Positions 40,382 to 50,338 are shown, counted from the first letter of the stretch. The stretch is DNA of 64,000 nt from Pseudomonas sp. BN417 (GCF_029871205.1 NZ_SSOJ01000041.1:1-64000), one strand, 5' to 3'. Translations and numbers: made by a program. Notes: generated by a model from the sequence alone, not told the origin.

Positions 40382-41551
40382 ATGAAAAAGCCAAACCCTC
40401 TTCTCGATGACCTGCAGGCCATCCTGCCTGCCATCGCCGCCAATGCCGCGAAGGCCGAGCAGCTGCGCCAGGTCCCGGATGAGAACATCGCCATGCTCAA
40501 GGGCATCGGCCTGCACCGTGCGCTGCAGCCGAAGAAGTACGGCGGCATGGAGATCTCGCTGCCGGAGTTCGCCGACTGCGTCGTCGCCCTGGCCGGCGCC
40601 TGCGCCAGCACGGCCTGGGCCTTCAGCCTGCTGTGCACCCACAGCCACCAGTTGGCGATGTTCTCCGCGCAGTTGCAGGAAGAGGTCTGGGGCGAGAACT
40701 CCGACGCCACCGCCAGCAGCTCCATCGCACCGTTCGGCAAGGTGGAGGAGGTGGAAGGCGGCGTGCGCTTCAATGGCGAGATGGGCTGGAGCAGCGGCAG
40801 CGACCATGCCGAGTGGGCCATAGTCGGCTGCCGCCGGAAGAACGCCGAAGGCGAGCTCATCTACTGCTTCGCCGTACTGCCGCGCAGCGACTACGAGATC
40901 CGCGACGACTGGTTCGCCGCCGGCATGAAGGGCAGCGGCACCAAGACCCTGGTCATCAAGGATGCCTTCGTGCCGAACCACCGCATCCAGGCGGCCAAGG
41001 ACATGATGGAAGGCAAGTCCGCCGGCTTCGGCCTGTACCCGGACAGCAAGATCTTCTACTCCCCCTATCGGCCGTACTTCGCCAGCGGTTTCGCGGCCAT
41101 CAGCCTGGGCATCGCCGAGCGCATGCTCGAAGCCTTCAGGGAGAAGACCAGGAACCGCGTGCGCGCCTACACCGGCGTCAGCGTCGGCACCGCCACCCCG
41201 GCGCTGATGCGCCTGGCCGAGTCCACCCACCAGGTGGCCGCCGCCCGCGCCTTCCTGGAGAGGACCTGGCAGGACCACGCCGAGCACGGCGAACGCCACC
41301 AGTACCCGAGCCGCGAGACCCTGGCCTTCTGGCGCACCAACCAGGCCTATGCCGTGAAAATGTGCATCCAGGCGGTGGACCGCCTGTTCGAGGCCGCCGG
41401 CGGCACCGCCTGGTTCGAGAACAACGAGATGCAGCGACTGTTCCGCGACTCGCACATGACCGGCGCCCATGCCTACACCGACTACGACGTCTGCGCGCAG
41501 ATACTTGGGCGCGAGCTGATGGGGCTCGAGCCCGATCCCAGCATGGTGTGA
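40382..41551 (+). CDS. 4-hydroxyphenylacetate 3-hydroxylase oxygenase, C2 type (acyl-CoA dehydrogenase fold)
   Basis: A 389-residue flavin-dependent monooxygenase of the Acinetobacter C2-HPAH class, which uses reduced FMN delivered by a separate reductase to hydroxylate 4-HPA at C3. The acyl-CoA-dehydrogenase-like architecture shows an N-terminal helical domain, a central beta domain with NGEMGWSSGSDHAEWAIVG and GTKTLVIKDAFVP, and a C-terminal helical bundle with AGGTAWFENNEMQRLFRDSHMTGAHAY (His near the end is the usual active-site region). It is not homologous to HpaB at 58500-60071. The matching C1 reductase follows. A long intergenic leader separates it from hpaR. The ATG at 40382 is chosen because the earlier frame has no homology. 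Confidence 0.92.
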   Translation: MKKPNPLLDDLQAILPAIAANAAKAEQLRQVPDENIAMLKGIGLHRALQPKKYGGMEISLPEFADCVVALAGACASTAWAFSLLCTHSHQLAMFSAQLQEEVWGENSDATASSSIAPFGKVEEVEGGVRFNGEMGWSSGSDHAEWAIVGCRRKNAEGELIYCFAVLPRSDYEIRDDWFAAGMKGSGTKTLVIKDAFVPNHRIQAAKDMMEGKSAGFGLYPDSKIFYSPYRPYFASGFAAISLGIAERMLEAFREKTRNRVRAYTGVSVGTATPALMRLAESTHQVAAARAFLERTWQDHAEHGERHQYPSRETLAFWRTNQAYAVKMCIQAVDRLFEAAGGTAWFENNEMQRLFRDSHMTGAHAYTDYDVCAQILGRELMGLEPDPSMV

Positions 41552-41648
41552 TGCCTGCAACCCTCACCTGCGTGCCGGGCGGCGCTGATCCGCCCGCCGA
41601 CGAACAATCGCGCGGCCATCCCATGAGGCGGCCGCCAGGAGCTGCGTC

Positions 41649-42587
41649 ATGTCCTCCCAAGAAAGCGTTTTCGATTCCCGTGCCTTCCGCCGCGCCCTGG
41701 GCAACTTCGCCACCGGGGTCACCATAGTCACCGCCACCGCGCCCGACGGCACCCGCGCCGGTGTCACCGCCAACAGCTTCAACTCGGTCTCCCTGGAACC
41801 GCCGCTGGTCCTCTGGAGCATCGACAAGCGCTCCAGCAGCCTGGCTGTGTTCCAGCAGGCCAGCCATTTCGCTGTGAACATCCTGGCCGCCGACCAGATC
41901 GACCTGTCCAACCAGTTCGCCCGTCCGCGCGACGACAAGTTCGAGGGCGTGGCTTTCGACAGCGGCATCGGCGGCGCGCCGCTATTCCCCGACTGCGCGG
42001 CGCGCTTCCAGTGCGAGCTGCACCAGCAGGTGGATGGCGGCGACCACGTCATCCTCATCGGCAAGGTGCTGGCTTTCGACGATCTCGGCCGCTCGCCGCT
42101 GCTTTACCACCAGGGCGCCTATTCCATGGTCCTGCCGCATACCCGCATGACGCAGAAGAGTGAAGGCCAACCGGCTTCCAGCGCCTTCCAGGGGCGTCTG
42201 TCGCACAACCTCTACTACCTGATGACCCAGGCGGTGCGCGGCTACCAGGCCGATTACCAGCCGAAGCAGCTCTCCACCGGCCTGCGCACCAGCGAGGCGC
42301 GCATGCTGATGGTGCTGGAGAACGACGCCGGCCTCGACCTCTGCGACCTGCAACGGGAAGTGGCGATGCCCCGGCGCGAGATTGAGGAGGCGGTGGCCAT
42401 CCTCAAGCGCAAGGGAATGGTGGCCGATGCCGGTGAGCGTTACCTGCTGACCCCGGCTGGCGTGGAGCAGGCCGAGGCGCTCTGGCGCATCGCTCGCGAG
42501 CAACAGGACAAGGTGTTCGCACAGTTCAGCGAGGAGCAGGTGGAGACTTTCAAGACGATGCTCAAGGCGGTGATTGCGCTGGGGTGA
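41649..42587 (+). CDS. 4-hydroxyphenylacetate 3-hydroxylase reductase, C1 type, with MarR-like C-terminal domain
   Basis: A 312-residue NADH:FMN reductase partner of the C2 oxygenase. Residues about 8-165 are the flavin reductase domain (FRRALGNFATGVTIVTA, GVTANSFNSVSLEPPLVLWSI, FAVNILA, LYHQGAYSMV). Residues about 185-312 form a MarR-like winged helix (YYLMTQAVRGYQADYQP, EARMLMVLENDAGLDLCDLQREVAMPRREIEEAVAILKRKGMV). In the Acinetobacter enzyme this extra domain is autoinhibitory and 4-HPA binding to it stimulates FMN reduction. AGGAG precedes the ATG. A strong terminator follows the stop. Confidence 0.92.
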   Translation: MSSQESVFDSRAFRRALGNFATGVTIVTATAPDGTRAGVTANSFNSVSLEPPLVLWSIDKRSSSLAVFQQASHFAVNILAADQIDLSNQFARPRDDKFEGVAFDSGIGGAPLFPDCAARFQCELHQQVDGGDHVILIGKVLAFDDLGRSPLLYHQGAYSMVLPHTRMTQKSEGQPASSAFQGRLSHNLYYLMTQAVRGYQADYQPKQLSTGLRTSEARMLMVLENDAGLDLCDLQREVAMPRREIEEAVAILKRKGMVADAGERYLLTPAGVEQAEALWRIAREQQDKVFAQFSEEQVETFKTMLKAVIALG

Positions 42588-42604
42588 TCGGTGTTGCCGC
42601 AATG

Positions 42605-42636
42605 AATGGCGCCCCCTGTGGGCGCCATTTTCGTTT
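42605..42636 (+). terminator. Terminator of the hpaR/C2/C1 transcription unit
   Basis: The 10-bp stem AATGGCGCCC (42605-42614) / GGGCGCCATT (42620-42629) with loop CCTGT is followed by TTCGTTT, 17 bases past the C1 stop. Confidence 0.8.
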
Positions 42637-42658
42637 CGGGGAAGGGGTGGGGATAACT

Positions 42659-42955
42659 TGTGGGAGCGAATTTATTCGCGATCTGTGTTCAGTCAAGGCA
42701 CCGAGCGGACGGATACAACCCTCACCCCCGGCCCCTCTCCCGGAGGGAGAGGGGGGACTCGCGGCGGCGGCGAAGTGCCAAATCCCACCTGCTGCACGGC
42801 CAGCCCCCTCACCCTTTGGGAGAGGGTTGGGGTGAGGGGGCTTCGCGATCGCTCGATGCCAAGAAAGTCCCGTAGGTTGGGCTGAGCTATGCGAAGCCCA
42901 ACAGGCGGAGTCGATGCCGGAATCGTTGGGCTTCGCTGCGCTCTGCCCAACCTAC
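42659..42955. repeat. Mosaic of REP-like elements between the two hpa operons
   Basis: The 455-base gap at 42588-43042 holds no gene. It contains a degenerate family A REP (42659-42679, TTTATT instead of TTCATT), an inverted CCCTCACCC / GGGTGAGGG pair at about 42719-42840 and a family C pair GTAGGTTGGGC / GCCCAACCTAC (42872-42955). Terminators lie at both edges (42605 and 42996). Confidence 0.75.
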
Positions 42956-42995
42956 AAGAGCCCCTCTCCCGGTCGCTCGATGCCGGCGGGACGGC

Positions 42996-43024
42996 ACAAA
43001 AAAGCCGGCTACCCGAGCCGGCTT
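42996..43024 (-). terminator. Rho-independent terminator of the hpaG1-I operon
   Basis: On the - strand AAGCCGGCT (43024-43016), loop CGGGT, AGCCGGCTT (43010-43002) is followed by TTTTGTG. It starts 19 bases beyond the hpaI stop. Confidence 0.85.
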
Positions 43025-43042
43025 CCTTCACTCGCGGGGTAA

Positions 43043-43846
43043 TCAATACACCCCACCACCTCCACTCACCGGCGCCTGCGTCTCCTTGAACGCCCCCGCC
43101 AGGCTCTGCAGTCCGCGCATCAGCACCGTGGTATCCACCCCCACTGCGACGAAGGCGGCGCCCAGTTCGATGTAGCGGCGTGCCAGGGCCTGGTCGGCGG
43201 AGAGGATGCCGGCGGCCTTGCCCGCATGGCGGATGCGCAGGATGGCATCCTCAATGGCCGCCTGGACCTCGGGATGGCCGGGGTTACCGCGATGGCCCAT
43301 GGCGGCGGACAGGTCGGCGGGGCCGATGAACACGCCGTCCACGCCGTCGACGGCAGCGATCACATCCAGGTTGGCCAGGCCGTCGAGGTTCTCGATCTGC
43401 ACCAGCAGGCACATCTGCTCGTCGGCGTTGTCCAGGTAGCCGGGGATGCTGTTCCAGCGCGAGGCGCGGGCCAGGGCGCTGCCGACGCCACGGATGCCGA
43501 AGGGCGGGTAGCGCATGGCGCGCACCAGTTCGGCGGCCTGTTCGGCGGATTCCACCATGGGCACCAGCAGAGTCTGGGCGCCGATATCCAGCAACTGCTT
43601 GATCAGCACCGCGTCGCCGATCGGCGGGCGAATGATCGGCTGGGCGGGGTAGGGCGCGATGGCCTGGAGCTGGGCGAGCAGGCTGCGCAGGTCGTTGGGC
43701 GCGTGCTCGCCGTCCAGCAGCAGCCAGTCGAAGCCGGCGTTGGCCGCCAGCTCGGCACAGTAGGCGTCGGCTAGGCCGAGCCAGAGGCCGATCTGCGGCT
43801 GGCCGGAATGCAGGCGGGCCTTGAAGGTATTGATAGGCATGTCCAC
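43043..43846 (-). CDS. hpaI: 4-hydroxy-2-oxoheptanedioate aldolase
   Basis: A 267-residue class II, divalent-metal aldolase of the HpcH/HpaI family that splits 4-hydroxy-2-oxoheptanedioate to pyruvate and succinic semialdehyde, the last step of the pathway. The motifs [31 protein letters not shown] (His of DGEH acts as base), then [12 protein letters not shown] with the metal-binding Glu, [13 protein letters not shown], and [13 protein letters not shown] with the metal-binding Asp are all present. It is the last gene of the seven-gene operon, separated from hpaH by a 103-base spacer containing a REPIN. No succinic semialdehyde dehydrogenase gene is visible in the window. Confidence 0.95.
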   Translation of the reverse strand: MDMPINTFKARLHSGQPQIGLWLGLADAYCAELAANAGFDWLLLDGEHAPNDLRSLLAQLQAIAPYPAQPIIRPPIGDAVLIKQLLDIGAQTLLVPMVESAEQAAELVRAMRYPPFGIRGVGSALARASRWNSIPGYLDNADEQMCLLVQIENLDGLANLDVIAAVDGVDGVFIGPADLSAAMGHRGNPGHPEVQAAIEDAILRIRHAGKAAGILSADQALARRYIELGAAFVAVGVDTTVLMRGLQSLAGAFKETQAPVSGGGGVY

Positions 43847-43871
43847 AGGAGGACTCCTTGAGGGCTCCGGA

Positions 43872-43923
43872 TGTAGGAGCCAGCTCGCTGGCGAAGAGCT
43901 TCGCGAGCAAGCTCGCTCCTACA
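43872..43923. repeat. REPIN, family B, in hpaH-hpaI spacer
   Basis: Arms GTAGGAGC (43873-43880) / GCTCCTAC (43915-43922) enclose inner GCTCG/CGAGC pairs. It is the same family as the copy inside the FUSC gene. Its hairpin interrupts the operon mRNA between hpaH and hpaI and could reduce read-through or stabilise the upstream message. Confidence 0.85.
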
Positions 43924-43949
43924 AGGGCTGGGTGAAGTTCGAATGCGGC

Positions 43950-44753
43950 TCAGACGAAGCGGCAGGCGATGGAGCCGAGCTGGTCGTAGTCGACGTGGAA
44001 GGTGTCGCCGGGGGCGGCCGCCACCGGACGGGTGAAGGAGCCGCCGAGGATGATCTGCCCGGCTTCCAGGGTGACGTCGTAGGGCGCCAGCTTGTTGGCC
44101 AGCCAGGCCACGCCTTTGGCCGGGTGGTTGAGCACCGCGGCGGAGACGCCGGATTCCTCGATCACGCCATTGCGGTAGAGGATCGCCGGCACCCGGCGCA
44201 GGTCGATCTCGGTGGGGCGCACGGCGCGGCCGCCCATCACCACACCGGCGTTGGCGGCGTTGTCGGAGATGGTGTCGAAGACCTTGCGGGTCACCTTGGT
44301 GTCCGGGTCCACTTGCTGGATGCGCGCGTCGATGATCTCCAGGGCCGGGATCACCCAGTCGGTGGCGTCCAGCACGTCGAAGACCGTGCAGTTTGGCCCG
44401 CGCAGGGGCTTGCCGAGGATAAAGGCCAGTTCCACTTCCACGCGCGGGACGATGAAGCGCTCGAAGGGGATGTCGCTGCCTTCGTCGAACAGCATGTCGT
44501 CCAGCAGCGCGCCGTAGTCCGGCTCCGTGATGTTGGATGACACCTGCATGGCGCGGGAGGTGAGGCCGATCTTGTGGCCCACCAGCCTGCGGCCGCCCTT
44601 GATCTTCTGCTGCACCCAGGCGCGCTGGATGGCGTAGGCGTCATCGATGCTGATGGACGGGTAGTCCAGGGAGAACTGGCGCACCTGTTCGCGGGAACGC
44701 TCGGCGGCGTCGAGGCGGGCGGCGGCTTGCTGGATGATGCTGGCGTCGAGCAT
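43950..44753 (-). CDS. hpaH: 2-oxo-hept-4-ene-1,7-dioate hydratase
   Basis: A 267-residue member of the fumarylacetoacetate-hydrolase-related hydratase family (HpaH/MhpD type). It hydrates 2-oxohept-4-ene-1,7-dioate to 4-hydroxy-2-oxoheptanedioate. The motifs [28 protein letters not shown] (metal-binding Glu pair) and GVVMGGRAV, and the C-terminal [27 protein letters not shown], are typical. It is full length compared with E. coli HpaH (267). The ATG at 44753 lies 7 bases after the hpaF stop. The longer frame to 45008 is an antisense/out-of-frame artefact. Confidence 0.95.
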   Translation of the reverse strand: MLDASIIQQAAARLDAAERSREQVRQFSLDYPSISIDDAYAIQRAWVQQKIKGGRRLVGHKIGLTSRAMQVSSNITEPDYGALLDDMLFDEGSDIPFERFIVPRVEVELAFILGKPLRGPNCTVFDVLDATDWVIPALEIIDARIQQVDPDTKVTRKVFDTISDNAANAGVVMGGRAVRPTEIDLRRVPAILYRNGVIEESGVSAAVLNHPAKGVAWLANKLAPYDVTLEAGQIILGGSFTRPVAAAPGDTFHVDYDQLGSIACRFV

Positions 44754-44760
44754 GGAAACC

Positions 44761-45171
44761 TCAGGAACTCTTGGTGAACAGGGGGTGCAGGCTGCTGTGC
44801 TTGGCATCAAAGACCTGGCCGGGGCTTTCGTCGATCTGCAGGGTGATGCCGATCGGGCGTTGCTCCAGCAGGCCGTCGAGGTGGTGGCGCAGCACTGCCA
44901 GCAGGCTGTCGCCCACCTGCTTGTGCACCACCGGGCTGCGCCCGGCGCCCATGCGCAGGTTGGCGTAGAGGAAGCCGTAGTCGCCCTGGCCGTCGGCCAC
45001 GGCGACATGGGCGGCCGGGTAGGCCAGCACGCGGGTGCCGCCGGTGGGGAACACCTGGCGGCCGGTTTCGTCGCGCTGCTCGAGCATGCAGTCGGCGAGG
45101 GCGCGGCAGAGGCCGCCGATATCCGCCTCGCGTTCCAGGTCAGGTGTGTAGAGCAGGACCAGATGAGGCAT
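44761..45171 (-). CDS. hpaF: 5-carboxymethyl-2-hydroxymuconate delta-isomerase
   Basis: A 136-residue trimeric isomerase of the tautomerase superfamily converting 5-carboxymethyl-2-hydroxymuconate to 5-oxopent-3-ene-1,2,5-tricarboxylate. Pro2 (MPHLVL) is the catalytic base. [27 protein letters not shown] is the family core. The ATG at 45171 is required to expose Pro2. It lies 11 bases downstream of hpaD and 7 bases upstream of hpaH. Confidence 0.92.
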   Translation of the reverse strand: MPHLVLLYTPDLEREADIGGLCRALADCMLEQRDETGRQVFPTGGTRVLAYPAAHVAVADGQGDYGFLYANLRMGAGRSPVVHKQVGDSLLAVLRHHLDGLLEQRPIGITLQIDESPGQVFDAKHSSLHPLFTKSS

Positions 45172-45182
45172 GGCGGCGCTCC

Positions 45183-46106
45183 TTAGAGGCGGCTGGTGGA
45201 GCCGACGCCGGCCGGGCTGGAGGCCTGGGCGGCGGGGATGGCGGAGCCGTCCTGCGGGGTGACCGGGAATACCGCGTTGATCTGGCCGGTGCCGGAGGAG
45301 CCGAAGTAGGGGGTGATCACTTCCGCCTTGCCGTCGTACTTCGACCAGCCCAGGGCGCCCAGCAGCATCGCGGTGTCGTGCATGAAGCCTTCGCCGTGAC
45401 CCTTGACCGCGTACTCCGGGAGCATGGTGCAGAAGTCGTCCCACTCGCCGTCTTCCCACATCTGCACGACGCGGTGGTCGAGGATTTCCAGGAAGGGGCT
45501 CCAGACCTTGGTCGCGAATTCCGGTGCCTGGCCGTTCTGGGCGAAACGGTGAGACAGGGATCCGCTGGCGAGGAAGGCGACGTTGCCGTCGTAGTGTTCT
45601 TCCACCGCCTTGCGCATGGCCCAGCCGAGGCGGGCGCTGTCGTTGAGGTAGTGGGACGTGCACAGCGCCGAGACCGAGATCACCTTGAAGTGCTGGTCGG
45701 CGTTCATGTAGCGCATCGGTACCAGGGTGCCGTACTCCGGTGCCAGGGTCGTGGCGTCGTGGGCCATGGTCTCCACGCCGAAGCGGTTGCATTCCTCGGC
45801 CAGCAGGCGACCCAGTTCGGGGTTGCCGGGGAACTCGTACTCCATGTTGCTGATGAAGTGCGGCAGCTCGTTGCTGGTGTACAGGCCCTGGAAGTGCGGG
45901 CCGCAGTTGACGTGGTAGTTGGCGTTGACCAGCCAGTGGGTGTCGAACACGACGATGGTGTCGACGTTCAGCTCGCGGCAGCGGCGGCCGATCTCGATGT
46001 GCCCGTCGATGGCCGGCTTGCGGAAGCCCTGGCGCGGGCCGGGCAGCTCGGACAGGTACATGGACGGGACGTGGGTGATCTTGGCAGCCAGAGCAAGTGT
46101 GCCCAT
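45183..46106 (-). CDS. hpaD: 3,4-dihydroxyphenylacetate 2,3-dioxygenase
   Basis: A 307-residue extradiol ring-cleavage dioxygenase of the class III LigB superfamily. It opens homoprotocatechuate to 5-carboxymethyl-2-hydroxymuconate semialdehyde with non-heme Fe(II). Likely metal ligands are His12 (ITHVPSMY) and the His of VFDTHWLVN, with the Glu of MEYEFPGNPELGR near the active site. A second His-rich segment SGSLSHRFAQ closes the pocket. The C-terminal SSGTGQINAVFPV is family-typical. It shows the usual length of the Pseudomonas HpaD/HpcB group. Confidence 0.95.
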   Translation of the reverse strand: MGTLALAAKITHVPSMYLSELPGPRQGFRKPAIDGHIEIGRRCRELNVDTIVVFDTHWLVNANYHVNCGPHFQGLYTSNELPHFISNMEYEFPGNPELGRLLAEECNRFGVETMAHDATTLAPEYGTLVPMRYMNADQHFKVISVSALCTSHYLNDSARLGWAMRKAVEEHYDGNVAFLASGSLSHRFAQNGQAPEFATKVWSPFLEILDHRVVQMWEDGEWDDFCTMLPEYAVKGHGEGFMHDTAMLLGALGWSKYDGKAEVITPYFGSSGTGQINAVFPVTPQDGSAIPAAQASSPAGVGSTSRL

Positions 46107-46183
46107 GACGGTTCTCCTAGCGGCGGGCGCCCTCTCTCAAGGGGCGTCCTGGTTGTTGTGGTGTTTGCACGCCAGCGAAAGTG

Positions 46184-46215
46184 GCCGCTCGCGCAGGGCT
46201 TGCCTGCGGAGCGGC
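46184..46215 (-). other. Intercistronic hairpin between hpaE and hpaD
   Basis: GCCGCT + CGCAGG (46184-46197) pair with CCTGCG + AGCGGC (46203-46215), with one bulge position. The 125-base gap is the longest in the operon except for hpaH-hpaI. There is no T-tract, so an mRNA-processing or stabilising element is more likely than a terminator. Confidence 0.45.
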
Positions 46216-46231
46216 TCTATGCGGACGAGCC

Positions 46232-47697
<1,466 letters not shown>

Positions 47698-47701
<4 letters not shown>

Positions 47702-48483
47702 GCCTCTTGCTTGCGGGCGAACTCTTTGTTTTCGAAGAACGCGCCTTCGCTGACGATTCGGTTGACCAGGCGGCCGACGCCTTCCACTTCCACCACCACC
47801 TCATCGCCCGGCACCACGTCGGCCAGGCCCTCCGGCGTGCCGGTGGCGATCATGTCGCCCGGCTGCAGGGTCATGAAGCTGGAGAAGTATTCGATCAGGT
47901 AGGGGATGTCGAAGATCATGTCCGCGGTGGTGCCTTCCTGTTTCAGCTCGCCGTTGACCCAGGTGCGCAGCTTGAGGTTGGAGGGATCGGCCACGTCGGC
48001 GGCGTCGACCATCCAGGGGCCCACCGGGGTGGTGGCGTCGCGGTTCTTCACCCGCAGGTTGGGCCGGTAGTAGTTCTCCAGGTAGTCGCGGATGGCGTAG
48101 TCGTTGCAGACGGTGTAGCCGGCGAGATAGGCGAGGGCGTCTTCGCGCTTGACGTTGCGCGCCGGCTTGCCGATCACCGCCACCAGCTCGCACTCGTAGT
48201 GCATGTAGGCGACGTTGTCCGGGCGCCAGGTGACCTGGTTGTGGCCGGTGTAGGTGCCCGGCGACTTGATGAACGCCAGCGGCTCGGTGGGCGCCTTGAA
48301 GGACAGCTCGGCGGCATGGTCGGCGTAGTTCAGGCCGAGGGCGAACATGCTGCCGGTGGCCGGCGGCAGCCACTGGACCTGGTCTTCGGCCAGCAGGCGG
48401 CCATCGGCGAGGCGGACGGCGTTGTCCGCGTCCACGGTCACGGCGTGGACCTCGCCCTGGTAACGGATGCGTGCGTGTTTCAT
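47698..48483 (-). CDS. hpaG2: HpaG2, C-terminal-half type subunit of the HHDD isomerase/OPET decarboxylase
   Basis: A 261-residue fumarylacetoacetate hydrolase-fold protein corresponding to the C-terminal half of the bifunctional E. coli HpaG. FALGLNYADHAAELSFKAP, the metal-binding HYECELVAVIG (Glu-x-Glu type) and GDMIATGTPEG are present. With HpaG1 it decarboxylates 5-oxopent-3-ene-1,2,5-tricarboxylate and isomerises the product to 2-oxohept-3-ene-1,7-dioate. AAGGAG lies 8 bases before the ATG at 48483. The longer frame to 48555 overlaps hpaG1 and is discarded. Confidence 0.94.
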
Positions 48484-48493
48484 CTCGGGCTCC

Positions 48494-49153
48494 TTATTCC
48501 GCGACCACGGTGTTGGCGAGGCGGCCAAGGCCGCTGATTTCCACTTCCACGACATCGCCGGGCTGTACGTCGACGCGGCCTTCCGGGGTGCCGGTGATCA
48601 GCACGTCACCTTCGTGCAGGGTCATGAATTCGCTGATTTCCTCGATCAGTTGCGGAATGCCGCGCACCAGGTTGGCGGTGCTGTTCTCCTGGCGCAGTTC
48701 GCCGTTGACGAAGAGCTTCAGGGTCAGGGCGTGCGGGTCCCGCACATCGGCGGCGGGGACGAATTCCGGGCCGAGGGGGCAGAAGCCGTCGCGGCACTTG
48801 GCTTTCACCGCCGGGCGGTAGTAGCTCTCTTCCGGCAGGCTGAACTCGTTGACGATCACATAGCCGGCCACATGGTCCAGGGCGTCTGCGGCGCGCACGC
48901 GGCTGGCGTTCTTGCCGATTACCACGCCGAGGGCCGGGCCCGGTTGCAGGCGCTTGACGCCTTGCGGGTAGACCACCGGCTGGCCGTGGCCGTTGCGGGT
49001 GTTCGGGGTCTTGATGAACAGCACCGGCTTGACCGGAGGCTTCTGGTAGGGAGGCTGCTGGAATTCGTCCAGACGGCTCTCCAGCAGGCCCCGGTAGTTC
49101 AGCGCAACGCCGAACAGGGTGCCGGTGGCGACGTGGTCGAGTGCGGGGCGCAT
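48494..49153 (-). CDS. hpaG1: HpaG1, N-terminal-half type subunit of the HHDD isomerase/OPET decarboxylase
   Basis: A 219-residue fumarylacetoacetate hydrolase-fold protein matching the N-terminal half of E. coli HpaG. It contains FGVALNYRGLLESRL, LFIKTPNTRNGHGQPVVYP, LGVVIGKNASRV, GYVIVNEFSLPEE and GDVLITGTPEGRVDVQPGD. AGGAG precedes the ATG at 49153. It is the first gene of the - strand operon, downstream of a well-formed promoter with two palindromic operators. The two halves are separate genes with their own ribosome sites and a 10-base gap, not a broken fusion. Confidence 0.94.
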   Translation of the reverse strand: MRPALDHVATGTLFGVALNYRGLLESRLDEFQQPPYQKPPVKPVLFIKTPNTRNGHGQPVVYPQGVKRLQPGPALGVVIGKNASRVRAADALDHVAGYVIVNEFSLPEESYYRPAVKAKCRDGFCPLGPEFVPAADVRDPHALTLKLFVNGELRQENSTANLVRGIPQLIEEISEFMTLHEGDVLITGTPEGRVDVQPGDVVEVEISGLGRLANTVVAE

Positions 49154-49221
49154 GGGTCGTCTCCTGTGGATAAAAAAGGCGGGTGGGTCGTGACGGAACG
49201 CCACCCGTAAACGAGGATTTC

Positions 49222-49255
49222 GTTAATGTGTTAACGTTATATTTAACATGTTAAT
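49222..49255. promoter_or_regulatory. Two operators at the hpaG1 promoter
   Basis: GTTAATGTGTTAAC (49222-49235) and TTTAACATGTTAAT (49242-49255) share the GTTAA-N4-TTAAC pattern with centres exactly 20 bp apart. One lies between the -35 and -10 of the hpaG1 promoter, the other just downstream of the -10. Confidence 0.7.
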
Positions 49256-49264
49256 GATCGTCAA
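49236..49264 (-). promoter_or_regulatory. Sigma-70 promoter of the hpaG1 operon
   Basis: On the - strand TTGACG (49264-49259), a 17-bp spacer and TATAAC (49241-49236) fit the consensus well. The predicted leader to the ATG at 49153 is about 75 bases. It overlaps both operators, consistent with repression. Confidence 0.75.
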
Positions 49265-49323
49265 GTCTTGCGTCGTCGCCTTTCGTCATCGAAGGTGTGC
49301 GAAGGCAGCGGAGAAAGGTCGCC

Positions 49324-50241
49324 ATGCAAGAGCGCCAACCCATCCCCAACATCAACATCGGCCAGGTCTACGACCAGCGCTACGCCGACGCCGAGGTGCA
49401 CTACGAGGCCCTCGGCAAGCTGGCGGACTTCTTCGGCCGCAACATGCCGGTGCACCGCCACGACCGCTTCTTCCAGGTGCATTACGTGAAGAGCGGGGCG
49501 GTGCGGGTCTACCTCGACGAGCAGCAGTACCGGCAGCAGGGACCGCTGTTCTTCCTCACGCCGCCGACCATTCCCCACGCCTTCGTCACCGAGCAGGACG
49601 CCGACGGCCATGTGCTCACCGTGCGCCAGCAACTGGTCTGGCCCTTGCTCGAAGCCGAGCAGGGCCTGGCCGACGGACCGCAGATCGCGCCCGTGTGCGT
49701 GGCCTTTTCCGAGCTGGGCGAGGAGTACCGCGAAGAGGTGCAGCGCCTGGACCTGCTCTTCGACCAATTACGTAGCGAATTCAGCGCCAATCGCCCGGGG
49801 CGGGACGCCAGCCTGTCGGCGCTGACCCGGCTGATCTTCATCAGCCTGCTGCGCCTCTCGGCCCGCTCGCTCAAGGCGCAGCCGGCGCGCCACGAGGACC
49901 TGCAGGTGTTCCACCGCTTCAACGCCCTGATCGAGGCGCACTACCGCGAGCACTGGCCCCTCGGCCAGTACGCCAGCCAGATGGGCGTGACCGAGGCGCG
50001 GCTGAACGATATCTGCCGGCGCATCGCCGACCTGCCATCCAAGCGCCTGATCCACGACCGGGTGATGCAGGAGGCCAAGCGGTTGCTGCTGTTCACCGGC
50101 AGCTCGTCCAACGAGATCTGCTACCTGCTGGGCTTCAAGGACCCGGCCTACTTCAGCCGCTTCTTCGCCCGCAACGCCGGCATGTCGCCGGGCGAGTATC
50201 GCCAGCGCAGGGCGGGGGACAAGGAAGAGGCCTGGCGATAA
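49324..50241 (+). CDS. hpaA: AraC-family activator HpaA (copy 1)
   Basis: A 305-residue regulator with the HpaA-type cupin sensing domain (PNINIGQVYDQRYADAEVHYEALG, HRHDRFFQVHYVKSGAVRVYLDEQQY, FFLTPPTIPHAF) and a C-terminal AraC HTH (YASQMGVTEARLNDICRRIADLPSKRLI, then SSNEICYLLGFKDPAYFSRFFARNAGMSPGEYRQ). HpaA activates the hydroxylase genes in response to 4-HPA in E. coli. It is divergent from hpaG1. The ATG at 49324 follows GGAGAAAGG. A second HpaA-like protein lies at 60157-61101. Confidence 0.93.
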   Translation: MQERQPIPNINIGQVYDQRYADAEVHYEALGKLADFFGRNMPVHRHDRFFQVHYVKSGAVRVYLDEQQYRQQGPLFFLTPPTIPHAFVTEQDADGHVLTVRQQLVWPLLEAEQGLADGPQIAPVCVAFSELGEEYREEVQRLDLLFDQLRSEFSANRPGRDASLSALTRLIFISLLRLSARSLKAQPARHEDLQVFHRFNALIEAHYREHWPLGQYASQMGVTEARLNDICRRIADLPSKRLIHDRVMQEAKRLLLFTGSSSNEICYLLGFKDPAYFSRFFARNAGMSPGEYRQRRAGDKEEAWR

Positions 50242-50270
50242 GCGTCATTGGCAGGACGGTGTCCTGCTTG

Positions 50271-50338
50271 GCGAATGAATTCGCCCCCACAGTAGAAGCG
50301 CAGACCTGCACACTTCTGTGGGTTCGAATTCATTCGAA
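50271..50338. repeat. Two REP units, families A and A-prime
   Basis: A family A unit at 50271-50291 and a variant TGTGGGTTCGAATTCATTCGAA at 50317-50338, between hpaA and the porin. The variant is directly joined to the terminator stem of the porin gene. Confidence 0.82.
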
